From assembly GCF_008831285.2 (NCBI RefSeq), contig NW_022205153.1, positions 1 to 22,593 of the forward strand: a stretch of 22,593 nt of DNA, written 5' to 3'. Source of the stretch: Nymphaea colorata (Eukaryota > Streptophyta > Magnoliopsida > Nymphaeales > Nymphaeaceae). Shown here piece by piece: positions 1-8,365 of the stretch (positions within the stretch are counted from its first letter, which is position 1; the number at the start of each line of letters is the position of its first letter). Both the position numbers and the translations under genes were made by a program. The notes under the pieces were generated by a model that worked only from the letters and a program-made list of their open reading frames with translations, had not been told where the DNA came from and searched no databases.

Positions 1-471
1 CGCACATGTGCACAATTTTCTTTTTAACCATTGTGATCATTCTTCAACCATTTGTTTGGAGAATTCCAGAGTACTTAAAATACGAAAAATTCGTAAACAT
101 AAAAGTGGACAATATTGCTTCATGCCTGCTGCATATTTCTACCCTTAAATATTATTGCTAAACTAATTTCTCCTTTTTTCTTATTTTTTTAGATTATGTG
201 AAGCAATATATTGTACTAATTTTGAATAAGAGGTTCATGTACTTAAACGTTAGAAATTAGATCGAAGGTTTCAAGCAGTTTATAATAATTGGCCGGCTAG
301 AGTTCATGGTCGATTCCATTGGTGGCAAACAGATTCAATTCGTAGCTGACACAAGAGTGCACATGTCAACTTTTAAATATTTTAATATATTTAAGATACT
401 AGTGTTCTGTTTTTTACTTAATTTTTACGTATTTTCATTTTTTCTAAACCAACTTTTCTAATAGTTTAGGT
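1..471. other. Flanking DNA with exon-like open segment
   Basis: AT-rich DNA left of element 1. A strong acceptor-like tract (T-rich, ending TTTTTTTAG at about 192) is followed by a plus-strand reading frame running to about 350 with one in-frame TAG at 258-260. The part after the stop reads GRLEFMVDSIGGKQIQFVAD. Past 360 the sequence becomes intron-like (TA-rich) and ends in another acceptor-like TTTAG at about 469. I do not recognise a family. It could be exons of a host gene or of its pseudogene. Confidence 0.3.
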
Positions 472-476
472 GGATT
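472..476. repeat. Target site duplication, left (GGATT)
   Basis: GGATT directly abuts the left LTR. The same five bases abut the right LTR at 5177-5181. A 5-bp direct duplication is what Copia integrases produce, so both element ends are placed to the base. Confidence 0.85.
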
Positions 477-689
477 TGAGAAAGAAAGCGTGATGAAAGA
501 GAGACACGAGGAAGATGAATGAGCCAAAAGATTTTTCCATTTCATATACGTTTGAGTATTTATACAAGTTTACAGATATGTATAGATCCAAAAATCTTGG
601 GATTGGACGATCACAATCCTTTGTAAAAGGAAAGATTATCTTGATTTTATCTTTCCTGAAAATTAGCTTGCTGATTTTCCTTTCCGATA
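477..689 (-). repeat. 3' LTR of element 1
   Basis: 213 bp, directly repeated at 4933-5176. On the plus strand it starts TGAGAAAGAAAGCG and ends TTTCCGATA. It is followed at 690 by the complement of the polypurine tract. It lacks the internal 29-bp duplication seen in the other LTR. Confidence 0.9.
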
Positions 690-700
690 CTCCCCCTCAA
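690..700 (-). other. Polypurine tract of element 1
   Basis: On the minus strand this reads TTGAGGGGGAG and sits immediately before the 3' LTR, where plus-strand DNA synthesis is primed. Confidence 0.85.
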
Positions 701-734
701 GTTGGCATGTGCAAATCTGAAACACCCAACTTGA

Positions 735-1400
735 TTCTTAGATTTTGAAAAATGTCTTTCCCCAATGGTGTAGTGAAAATATCATCTAGTTGCAAACATG
801 ATAATACATGATGTGCCCGAATTAGTCCTAGCTGAATTTTTTCTCTTAAAAGTGACAATATAGCTCTATGTGTTTCATTCTTTCATGGAAAACTGGATTT
901 GCTGAAATATGCAAAGCTGCTTGATTGTCGCAATATAAATCGACTGGTTTATCATGACTCCACCTCAAATCATTCAATAAGGCTTTTAACCAAACAACTT
1001 CACAAGTTCTTAAAGCCATTGCTTGGATTCTGCCTCAGTAGAAGATCTGGCAATAGTACACTGCTTCTTTGACTTCCAAGAGATAGGACTATTCCCTAAG
1101 AATACAATATATCGACTAACTGATTTACGAGTGGTGGGACAACTCGCCCAATTTGAGTCACAGTAAGCCCTCAATTGTTTTGCACTTATGACGTTAAAAA
1201 TATTCTTTTTGCTGGTGATGACTTCAAATACTTCAATATTCTAAGTGCTGCATCATAGTGTGTAGTTTGTAGCGATTGCATGAACTAACTGAGAACTTGA
1301 ACTGAATACATTATGTCTGGTCAAGTTATAGTTAAATAAATCAAATGTCCAGCCAACCTCCTATATCTAACTGGATCTTTCAGTGGATTACCATCATTGG
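735..1400 (-). pseudogene. Element 1 RNase H domain (Copia), broken
   Basis: RNase H removes the RNA template during reverse transcription and forms the C-terminal part of the Copia polyprotein. On the minus strand the recognisable pieces in order are an ITxPDI segment near 1305-1335 (the Arg codon is now TGA), ISWKSKKQ at about 1050-1075, ARSSTEAES at about 1020-1045, and a DIF-type end at about 740-780 just before the PPT. The pieces lie in different frames with several stops, so no RNase H protein can be made. Position and motif order leave little doubt about the family. Confidence 0.8.
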
Positions 1401-1407
1401 GAGTTAA

Positions 1408-2391
1408 TCACAATTTTTGGTCCATTGGAAAGTCCATAGGGTTGGCTCCTATCAAACCTGCATCATTCAGAATATCCACAATATATTTTCTTGGACTTAA
1501 AAATATTCCTGATGGTGCTCTTGCAACTTCTATGCCAAGAAAATACTTAAGTATCCAAGTCCTCAATATGAAATTTTGAATGTAAATATTGTTTAACTGA
1601 AGCAATTCCTGGTTCATCATTTCCTGCAATGACAAGATCATCAACATAGACAAGAATAACAATAAATTGTTTTTCATGTTTTCGAGTAAAGAGAGTTTAG
1701 TCAGCTGATGATTGAATGAAACCAACACCTTTAAGTGCTGATAACAGCTTGTGAAACCAGTTGCGTGGAGCTTGCTTGAGTCCATACAAAGACTTATGAA
1801 GGCGACACACTTTATTACTTGAATACTCCCCCTCACGCAAAAGGCCTGGTGGAATGGTCATGTATATTTTCTCATGTAATTCTCCATGTATAAATGAATT
1901 ACTCACATCCATTTGATATAAGTACCATCCTTGAATAGAAGCAAGAGCAAGAAGCGTGCTCATGGTTGTTAATTTTGCAACCGGAGCAAATGTCTCATGG
2001 TCATAAAGGCCCTCTAGTTAAGTGTACCTTTAGCGACAAGTCTGGCTTTGTAACGCTCAATACTTCCATCTGATCTCTGTTTTATCCTATAAACCCAACG
2101 ACAATCCATTGGATATTTGTTTGGGGGCAAAGTAGTAATAGACCATGTACTGTTTTGTTCAAGAGCCCAAATGTCATCAGCCATAGCACTTCGCCAATAT
2201 TGATACTTAACCGCTTCCACATACGAGCTAGGTTCAACATCACTCATGATAGAGGTTAAAAATGCATAACGAGATTTAGAGAATTTGTGAATAGGTAGAT
2301 AATTGTGTATGAGATAACGTGTACCTGAGGATTGCTTAATTGAAGTAGATTCCTTAGGCAGTGAACTTGTAACCATCACATTGGAACACAC
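1408..2391 (-). pseudogene. Element 1 reverse transcriptase (Copia), frameshifted
   Basis: The reverse transcriptase of element 1 survives in three open pieces on the minus strand. Piece 2391-2014 has the N-terminal part ([39 protein letters not shown]). Piece 1963-1697 has the first catalytic Asp in MDVSNSFIHG and the VCRLHKSLYGLKQAP block. Piece 1836-1408 ends with LKYFLGIEVARAPSGIFL. The active-site VYVDDL is intact at the DNA level (YVDD codons at 1637-1648) but lies out of frame with the longest open piece. At least two frameshifts and a start-proximal stop separate the pieces. The residues match plant Copia polymerases closely; the gene is dead. Confidence 0.88.
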
Positions 2392-2450
2392 ATATTGAAG
2401 ATAGGATGGTGAATGGCAAGTACGACTAGATCGGCATAGAGCAAGTGAGT

Positions 2451-2816
2451 CTAGAGGGGTGGATCATCTGACATAGGCTGAAGATCTAAAACATAAGAGA
2501 CTGGCTGATTTTGGTCATTGTTGATGGAATCGTGAGGTTGAATGGGCGATAGTGGGGAGGAATTTCCTGGAACACCATTCTCACACAATGACATATATTT
2601 CTCACCAAGGGAATCTTCTTGTGGGTGAGGCAAAACAATATTGTTCAAATCATTTGTATGACATTTTCGATTAAAAATGGAAATTATCCTCAAAAAGGAT
2701 ATGTCTCTGCTTGTAAAAATTTGTTTGGTATCCAAATCATATACACGATACCCTCTTTGATTGTGAGGGTAACCCACAAAGACACATTTGTGTGCACGTG
2801 ATGAAAACTTATGCAT
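2451..2816 (-). pseudogene. Element 1 integrase C-terminal region (Copia)
   Basis: Open for 121 codons on the minus strand. Near its start it carries the Copia post-integrase signature KFSSRAHKCVFVGYPHNQRG followed by YDLDTKQIFTSRD, which in intact elements links the integrase core to the reverse transcriptase. The rest is the variable linker, rich in Ser, Pro and Asn. It is continuous with the integrase core upstream (2817-3290) and the RT downstream apart from stops and shifts. Confidence 0.85.
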
Positions 2817-3290
2817 TGCATTTCAATTTTTGGCATAACACAAGCATCCAAAAACACACAAATCTTCATAATTGGGTTTTTTTATTGAAAAGAAGTTCAA
2901 ATGGAGTTTATCACTTAAAAGAATTGATGGCGTTCTATTAATTAAAAAAGTTGCTGAATACATTCACCCCAAAAAAGTAACTGGGAGAGTCACTTGAAAC
3001 CTAAGTCACATGCCACCTCTAGTAGATGATGATGCTTCCTCTCAACAAGTCCATTTTGTTAGGAGTTCCAACACATGAGGTTTGATGTTTTATGCCATGC
3101 TCATGAAAATATGCTTGCATATTATAAGCTGTAAATTCAGCACCATTATCACTTTGGACACATTTCACATGGGTATTGAATTAAGTAAACACCATGGCAC
3201 AAAAACGAGTTAAGCAAGAAAATGTTTTAGATTTGAACCTCATCAAGAAAACGCAAGTAGTTTGTGTAAAATCATCCACTATGGTGAGGA
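2817..3290 (-). pseudogene. Element 1 integrase core (Copia), frameshifted
   Basis: Copia integrase joins the element cDNA to host DNA with a D,D-35-E catalytic triad. On the minus strand CVQSDNGAEF at 3121-3180 holds the second Asp. About 35 codons further on, near 3030-3065, codons for QNGLVERKHHH hold the catalytic Glu. The latter is shifted one base from the preceding frame. The first Asp region lies near 3280-3300, next to the HCDIWG motif of the upstream piece. Several stops interrupt the domain. Confidence 0.8.
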
Positions 3291-3671
3291 AATAATGTGC
3301 TCCCGTGTGTGATGGCTGGCATATCCTCCCCAAATATCACAATGAATCATGCTGAAAGGATCACTTGCTCTACTAGCACTACTTGGAAATGGTGAACGAG
3401 TGAACTTAGCTCTAAGACACGCATCACAAGGAGGATCAGGCTTGGAAATAAAAATGTTTTCATTCAACGAAAAAGTCTCATCGAATGAATGATGTTCAAG
3501 TCTCATATGCCATATATGAGCTGTCTTGTTACTAGGGGAAGCAAGCAAAGCATGTGAAGTAGACAGAAGAAGAAGATGGTAAAGTCCATCGCTTAACTTA
3601 CCTACTCCAATCAGCTTCCTCGACAAAGGGTCTGGAAAGCACAACAGGTTGATAAAAAGACGACAACACAA
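3279..3671 (-). pseudogene. Element 1 pre-integrase zinc-binding region
   Basis: Open for 130 codons on the minus strand. It has the HHCC zinc-binding layout of the Copia pre-integrase domain: IWHMRLEHHSFD (the usual LGH is LEH here) followed by CDACLRAKFTRSPFP, then the integrase start MIHCDIWGGY. The frame is lost just after the HCDIWG block, near 3290. Confidence 0.85.
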
Positions 3672-3737
3672 TTAATGGTCGTGGTAGGCTTTGGAACTAA
3701 CAGTAAATTGTATTTAAAATCAGAAATATATAGGACA

Positions 3738-4160
3738 TCAGTAAGCTGAAAGATAAACTGTTCTAGTAATAGAGACTAGTGTTTGATGTCCATTTGGTAG
3801 GTTGATCACCTGATTTTTTGGTAGAGTTTTGATATTAGAAAGTAAATGGAAATGAGGTGTCATGTGGTCTGAGGCTTTGGTGTCAACAACCCAAGGAAAA
3901 TGAGTTGTAGATGTTTGTTTACCTGCTAGATTTGCACTAGCCAGTGAAGTATCAACATTCAACCAAGATGCCAATTGACTGACTTGTTCTTCGGTAAGTT
4001 GTGACAAAGCAGCACTGACCTTTACATTGTTTGCCAATGTTCCTTCCTGTCGTGCCGTTTCAGTTTTATGAGAATCACATCTTATAACCAGTATTGCCAG
4101 CAATTCGAAAGCATCATACTTGCTTAAATGGGGGACTCGTTGCGCGACATGCAGGCACAC
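3738..4160 (-). pseudogene. Element 1 gag C-terminus and aspartic protease, active site altered
   Basis: Open for 140 codons on the minus strand. The first third overlaps a decayed zinc knuckle and FELLAI block (about 4080-4150). It is followed by the gag-tail type sequence QLTEEQVSQLASWL and then the protease. The protease cleaves the Gag-Pol polyprotein, and its active site normally reads D-T/S-G-A. Here it reads WVVDTKASDHMT, so the Gly after D-T is Lys. The downstream NLPNGHQTLVS block is typical. The substitution would be expected to destroy activity, in line with the decay of the rest of the element. Confidence 0.8.
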
Positions 4161-4920
4161 CAGTAAGATTTGTCAAGTTCAAATGACACGATTGCATGAA
4201 GTGCGGCGAGACACGCGAATACAGGTGAAGCACATCACTGAGGGACACGGTGACCGAAGACTCACTGAGGACAGAAGAACATGGCGAATCTAGTAGGAAT
4301 ATTCTACCGGGATTCTCATTTTCATCGGAAATCTCCTTCCACTGCCGAAAAATGAAGAAAAACACTGGAAATCTTTTGTGATCAATTTCTCCATCGTCCA
4401 TGGCCCAAATCTGGCGTTCTACCCTCCATTTGTTTGAAATTTCATCCTCTATCTTCCAGGATGGGTTTCCACATGATTTGACATTGATCCAGTACTGATT
4501 TTGCACCAAAAACTCTCAAGTATCGCCAGAAAAGGGGGAAACCAGACTTCTGATTGGTAGATGCTTAAAAATGAGGGAGCCAAAGCACTCACCGTCCTTG
4601 GATCAACCTTGCGGGATCGATCAACCAGTGGAAAAGAACTGGGAAGCCCCAAAATTGATCAAAGTTTCTCTTGGAAGGAAGAAATGGAAATGGTGTCTGC
4701 CTAAGAGTAGCAGTGCTTCAAAATTCCATTTCTTTGCAATGATGGTCTAAAAAATTCTGAAAAATTTCTCAAAGATCCTTGAGACATAGACGATTCCAAA
4801 GACCTATGGCTCGATAGATGAATCCTCCCAGAGAAACAGCGTCAGGAGATTTTGTCGCAGTAGCTTCTTGTCGGCTTCCTCTGTTTTTCTGCTTCCCACT
4901 CTCGTTACAACGCAAACTGA
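4161..4920 (-). pseudogene. Element 1 leader and gag N-terminal region, unrecognised
   Basis: This region between the PBS and the protease is where gag should start. Several short open frames exist (131 codons at 4114-4509, 67 codons at 4449-4652), but I see no clear capsid motif. It may be a strongly decayed gag or partly replaced sequence. Confidence 0.35.
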
Positions 4921-4932
4921 GCTCTGATACCA
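4921..4932 (-). other. Primer binding site of element 1 (initiator Met tRNA)
   Basis: The plus strand GCTCTGATACCA is the complement of TGGTATCAGAGC, the standard plant Copia site matching the 3' end of initiator-Met tRNA. It touches the LTR end at 4933 with no spacer. Confidence 0.95.
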
Positions 4933-5176
4933 TGAGAAGGAAAGCGTGAGGAAAAGAGAGAGACGAGGAAGATAAATGAGCCAAAAGGTTTTTCCATTCC
5001 ACATACATTTGAGTATATATAAAAGTTTACAGATATGTGCAGATCCAAAAATCTTGGGATTGGAAGATCAACAATCCTGTGTAAAAGGAGAGATTTTCTT
5101 GATTTTATCTTTCCTGAAAATTAGCTTGCTGACTTTCCTCTCCGATATATTAGCTTGCTGATTTTCCTTTCCGATA
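4933..5176 (-). repeat. 5' LTR of element 1
   Basis: 244 bp and homologous to 477-689. In element orientation it carries a TATATATA box near 5014-5021, a plausible promoter. It contains a local tandem duplication of about 29 bp (5120-5149 and 5149-5176, unit TTAGCTTGCTGAxTTTCC...CCGATA) absent from the other LTR. Confidence 0.9.
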
Positions 5177-5181
5177 GGATT
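5177..5181. repeat. Target site duplication, right (GGATT)
   Basis: Identical to 472-476 and flush with the LTR end. Confidence 0.85.
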
Positions 5182-5448
5182 CACACAGATAATTGGGGGA
5201 ATCATCCTCATCCCTGCCGATTCTGTTCATAAACCAATCTGAACAACACTGGTTTGGAGAAATGAGAGAAAGAGAGAGAGAGGTCAAATCAAGAACCTGT
5301 TGTAACTTCAAATCACAAACCAAAATGTAGAATGACATTCAATTTGTTTTTGGGAGCCCCAAATGATGTATAGGTTGGAGAATTTAAATGAGTCCATCTC
5401 TGAAATGGTCCTAATAGATTATATGTATATGACAAACATCATAGTAAA
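5182..5448. other. Flanking DNA right of element 1
   Basis: In the frame that crosses the insertion site from the acceptor-like TTTAG at 469, this stretch reads on as QIIGGIILIPADSVHKPI and stops at a TGA near 5241. A short GA-rich run and AT-rich sequence without further coding signal follow. Confidence 0.3.
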
Positions 5449-5830
5449 TGACTGAAGAAGTTTGGAGCAAGAGAGAGAATAAAGTAGTGAGAGAAAGAGA
5501 AGGCACTTCAATGTCGTACGGAGAGCACCCTCCTAAATCCATGGTACCACCCTCAATACTCATCATTTTGTATAGAGATTACAATCGCTTGATTAAGGGA
5601 GTTTTTCTCCCCTTTAGTTTTGGATCTGATGACAAAGGAGATGATTTGTTTCCTTATCCATTCAAACAATATCTGTGGCAGTATCTTTCTCAAGATGTGG
5701 CTGAGTTGTCAGCCTCGATTTTTTTTGGTTGTGCATATCTCTTTATTCTGGAATATTCTGTTAGTTATTAAGTTGAAACTTCCTTCATTACTAGATCTGG
5801 ATCTTGTCTGGATTGGATCTGGATCTCTAA
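5449..5830 (-). repeat. Candidate 3' LTR of element 2
   Basis: This lies directly outside the PPT of element 2. On the minus strand it has LTR-like content: an AATAAAG motif, a CTCTATACAAAATG stretch, then a pyrimidine-rich tail ending near TCAGTCA. The outer boundary is a guess from that terminal CA. I found no convincing partner LTR in the window. A 107-codon plus-strand open frame here (5448-5771) is probably incidental. Confidence 0.4.
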
Positions 5831-5844
5831 GATCCCCCCTCAAA
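5831..5844 (-). other. Polypurine tract of element 2
   Basis: On the minus strand it reads TTTGAGGGGGGATC. It lies about 30 bp beyond the end of the RNase H frame, as expected before a 3' LTR. Confidence 0.7.
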
Positions 5845-5873
5845 TTCAATGGTCTAAAATGAGCATTGAGTTC

Positions 5874-6330
5874 TTATCTGCCATGAAGGAACTCATCATT
5901 GTTTAAAGCTTTAGTTGGGAGATCTGCTAACTGGTGCGATGATGGTAGACGTTGGACAAGGAATTCATTCTTAGCAACAAGATCACTGACAAAATAGACA
6001 TTAAGTTCGATGTGCTTGCTTTTCTGATGCAAAACTGGATTGGCGGTCATGTATGTAGCACTAATATTATCGCACCAAATAATTGGGCTGTTGGATATTT
6101 TGGTTCCCAAATCACATAAAAGATGTTGAATCCATAGTAATTCTGCAGCCGTATTAGCAACTGATCTAAATTCAGCTTCAGGGGATGAGCGTGCAACCGC
6201 CATTTATTTATTTCTTCAAACTCCAATAAGCAAGACTTGGGCCTAGATATACAGCAAACACTCCTGATTTTCTATCATCTGGGTGCCCTGCCCAGTCTGC
6301 ATCACCGTACACATGGAGTTGAAGATTGGT
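5874..6330 (-). pseudogene. Element 2 RNase H domain (Copia)
   Basis: On the minus strand the block DADWAGHPDDRKSG (about 6270-6310) is followed by YLGPSLAYWSLKK, a shift, and then an open run (6203-5874) with VARSSPEAEFRSVANTAAEL, LLWIQHLL, IIWCDNISATY, KSKHIEL and the terminal LADLPTKAL. These are the conserved Copia RNase H blocks, including the Asp residues of DAD and CDN and the Glu of EAE. One frameshift near 6204 separates the halves. It is better preserved than the RNase H of element 1. Confidence 0.9.
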
Positions 6331-7000
6331 ACTAGGTCTAGTAAGAAGACCATATTGGATAGTACCTTTAACATATCTTAGGATCCATTTAACCGCAGTC
6401 CAATGATCAATCGTAACTTAGAGAGTGGGATCCAGCCGAGTTATAGTTAAATATTGAAGATTGCCATCGCTCTGCCTATAGAGAGTGGGATCAGAAAAAG
6501 GTGTGTCAACCTTAGCAAGCTAATGCCATATAGACATGGGAGTGTAAGATGAAGTCCTCATATGTGGAGCGTAAATAATCATATATTTGTCTGTGATAGA
6601 GAAAATCCTTGTTGAGTCAAGGTTTGACATAATCATTGATACCATGCACTTGGAGCCTGTTTGAGTCCATAAAGGGGCTTCTAGAGTTTATAAACATAGT
6701 GTGGGCAAGCTGGGCCATGTAAACCAGGTGGTTGGGGCATATAAACAACTTCATTTAAGTTTCCATGGAGAAAGGTGTTGTCACATCAAGTTGCCCCACT
6801 GTCCAATTAAATGATGAGCAAGGGAAAGTACTGTGCACACAATGACAGACTTCACAACCGGATTGAATGTTTCAAAATAATCTATACCCTCAATTTGATC
6901 AAATCCTTTGGCCATCAGTCTTGCTTTGTACCGTTCAAGAGTCCCGTCTAATTTACGTTCGAGTTTAAAAACCCGTTTGGATCTGATGATTGCATATGAC
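6331..7000 (-). pseudogene. Element 2 reverse transcriptase (Copia), catalytic segment deleted
   Basis: On the minus strand the N-terminal part reads ERYKARLMAKGFDQ, then IEGIDYFETFNPVVK, a run of ALS/H-type residues (6840-6960), and a decayed VYKL/YGLKQAP-like block near 6650-6700. At about 6555 the sequence jumps to the post-palm segment (AKVDTPFSDPTLYR, then NLQYLTITR). The stretch that should hold YVDD is absent. A further short deletion after ITR (near 6420-6432) is filled by 14 bp identical to sequence 60 bp away. The gene cannot be functional. Confidence 0.85.
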
Positions 7001-7201
7001 GGATCTAGTGGAACTAGAGACCATGTCTTGTCTCATTGAAAATGACACTTCTACTAATGATGATTTTGGAGGTTCCTTGGTTGAGGAATAAATAGCCTTT
7101 GTGAAAGTTGGAATATCCTGGAAAATTACTATAGAAAATGCGTAAGCCCAAAACTCCTTAGGAACACCACTATGTTTAAGCAAGGTAAGCCCTTTTTCCA
7201 C
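6965..7201 (-). pseudogene. Element 2 integrase end joined to RT start
   Basis: 78 open codons on the minus strand. The start KGLTLLKHSGVPKEFWAYAF is the end of the Copia integrase core. Only about 40 codons later the reading reaches SYAIIRSKRVFK-type sequence (here SVICNHQIQTGF in a shifted frame), which belongs to the RT start. The integrase C-terminal region with its usual KGY/V-x-Y-D blocks is missing, so a deletion of several hundred bases probably lies near 7040-7130. Confidence 0.75.
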
Positions 7202-7600
7202 TGTAGTCTTGTGCTTTCTTTCAGCTGTTCCATTTTGTTTGTGGGTATGTGGGCAAGAAATGTGTCCTCTATAAATGTGTCACTCTGTACCATAGTCTTG
7301 AAAAAAATTATTGATTACTGCATATTCTGCTCCATCATTAGTATGAAAATATTTGATTTTTGCATCAAATAACTTTTCAATTTTGTTTTTAAAAATCTTG
7401 AAAGCATGCTCATCATCAGATTTGTAAGCAAGTAAGTATATCCATGTATACTTTGAGTACCCATCCATGAATGAGACATAGTAGCAGTATTTATCCCTAC
7501 TAATCACCCATGACAGCCCCAAAACATCTCAATGTATAACTTCAAAAGGAAGGAAGATTAGGTACAATCTTCTTTTTGCTACTGTAACTATGATATTATC
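7202..7600 (-). pseudogene. Element 2 integrase core (Copia)
   Basis: Minus-strand frame 7522-7280 reads ISRDKYCYYVSFMDGYSKYT, then WIYLLAYKSD, FKNKIEKLFDAKIKYFHTND and AEYAVINNF. This is the Copia integrase core from the first Asp region (decayed HxDxWG near 7515-7550) through the second Asp, here in HTNDGAEY instead of the usual SDNGGEY. Homology fades beyond about 7600, towards the junction with element 3. Confidence 0.88.
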
Positions 7601-7880
7601 CACATAAATTAATCCTAGTAATTCTTGCCTTTTTTAGGAAAAATAAATAAAATAAATTAAAACTACACTTAAAAACCATGGCTGAGTAAATAGCCTTTGA
7701 GTCTGCCAAAACCATTCTAGAAATAATTGCCTTAGGCCATATTAAGTCTTTGTTAATTTTACATAAGATTGTGGTAGTATCAGATCAATATACATAAGTG
7801 GTTGCATCATGTTGACACCATCTATGTAAAAAGGCATTATTAATTGTTGAGGTTGGCTTGCACAAGAATGAAAAGGCTGG
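7601..7880. other. Degenerate spacer between element 2 integrase and element 3
   Basis: No clear coding signal. If element 3 is nested in element 2, this should be decayed pre-integrase sequence; I cannot show that by eye. Confidence 0.4.
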
Positions 7881-8341
7881 TGAAGGAGCTGTGTGTTAGG
7901 TTGGTGGAAGCTAGAGAAAGTTGGAAAAGATGAAAAGATTAAGTAGTTAACCAAATATGGTTGGTGGATTGCTTCAGCTTGAAGTCTTTCCTTTAGGCAA
8001 AGGATGAATATAGAAATGGATAACTAGGAAGACATTTGGTACTGCTTTTGTTTATCCCCACCCCATCATTACTTTTAAATATCGGCTAAGAACTAATCTG
8101 ATGTAAAGCCTTGCATATAAAAGGCTCACAATTCAGGCTTGTACTGTGTGCTTCCAAAATAGTGAAGGAAAGATAAATAGAGAGAGAGAGAGAGAGAGAA
8201 GACTCCTCACTTGTTTGATGGTAGACACAGGGTGTTTAAATTGAACGACCTTAAACATTGTGTGCTTTTTTTCTTCCTTTTATTCTTTTCGGATATGTTG
8301 CCAGTTGAAACCCTTATTTTGTTCATTAGAGAGATATAACA
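7881..8341 (+). repeat. 5' LTR of element 3
   Basis: About 461 bp. It starts TGAAGGAGCTGTG and ends ATATAACA two bases before the PBS. It carries a TATA box (TATAAAAG at 8116-8123) and a (GA)n tract near 8180-8199. It is collinear with 12224-12688, for example GGTTGGTGGAAGCTA, ATTAAGTAGTTAACCAA and the CTTGTACTGTGTGCTTCCAA stretch. Confidence 0.8.
8116..8123 (+). promoter_or_regulatory. TATA box in element 3 LTR
   Basis: TATAAAAG, present also in the partner LTR at 12435-12441. It lies mid-LTR, where the U3 promoter of a Copia element is expected. Confidence 0.6.
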
Positions 8342-8343
8342 AG

Positions 8344-8355
8344 TGGTATCAGAGC
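8344..8355 (+). other. Primer binding site of element 3 (initiator Met tRNA)
   Basis: TGGTATCAGAGC, a perfect 12-base match to the plant Copia consensus, two bases after the LTR end. Confidence 0.95.
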
Positions 8356-8365
8356 TTAGTGAAAG

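Larger units (their letters stand above)
477..5176 (-). mobile_element. Copia LTR retrotransposon, full-length, degenerate (element 1)
   Basis: Complete 4,700-bp Ty1/Copia element on the minus strand. From right to left it has the 5' LTR (4933-5176), PBS (4921-4932), leader and gag region, protease, pre-integrase zinc region, integrase, reverse transcriptase, RNase H, PPT (690-700) and 3' LTR (477-689). Integrase precedes RT, which is the Copia order. A perfect GGATT duplication flanks it. Read in element orientation the LTRs start TA and end CA, a non-canonical pair of termini. The coding part is broken by several frameshifts and stops, so the copy is not autonomous. The two LTRs differ at roughly 18-20 of 213 aligned positions by eye, so the insertion is not recent. 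Confidence 0.93.

Noticed and set aside
1397-1579. 60-codon plus-strand open frame
   Set aside because: It is antisense to the well-conserved reverse transcriptase of element 1.
5448-5771. 107-codon plus-strand open frame
   Set aside because: It lies in the candidate LTR of element 2, antisense to it, and its residues match no family I know. It is most likely chance.
7742-7954. 70-codon minus-strand open frame
   Set aside because: It spans the junction into the element 3 LTR in antisense, with no motif.
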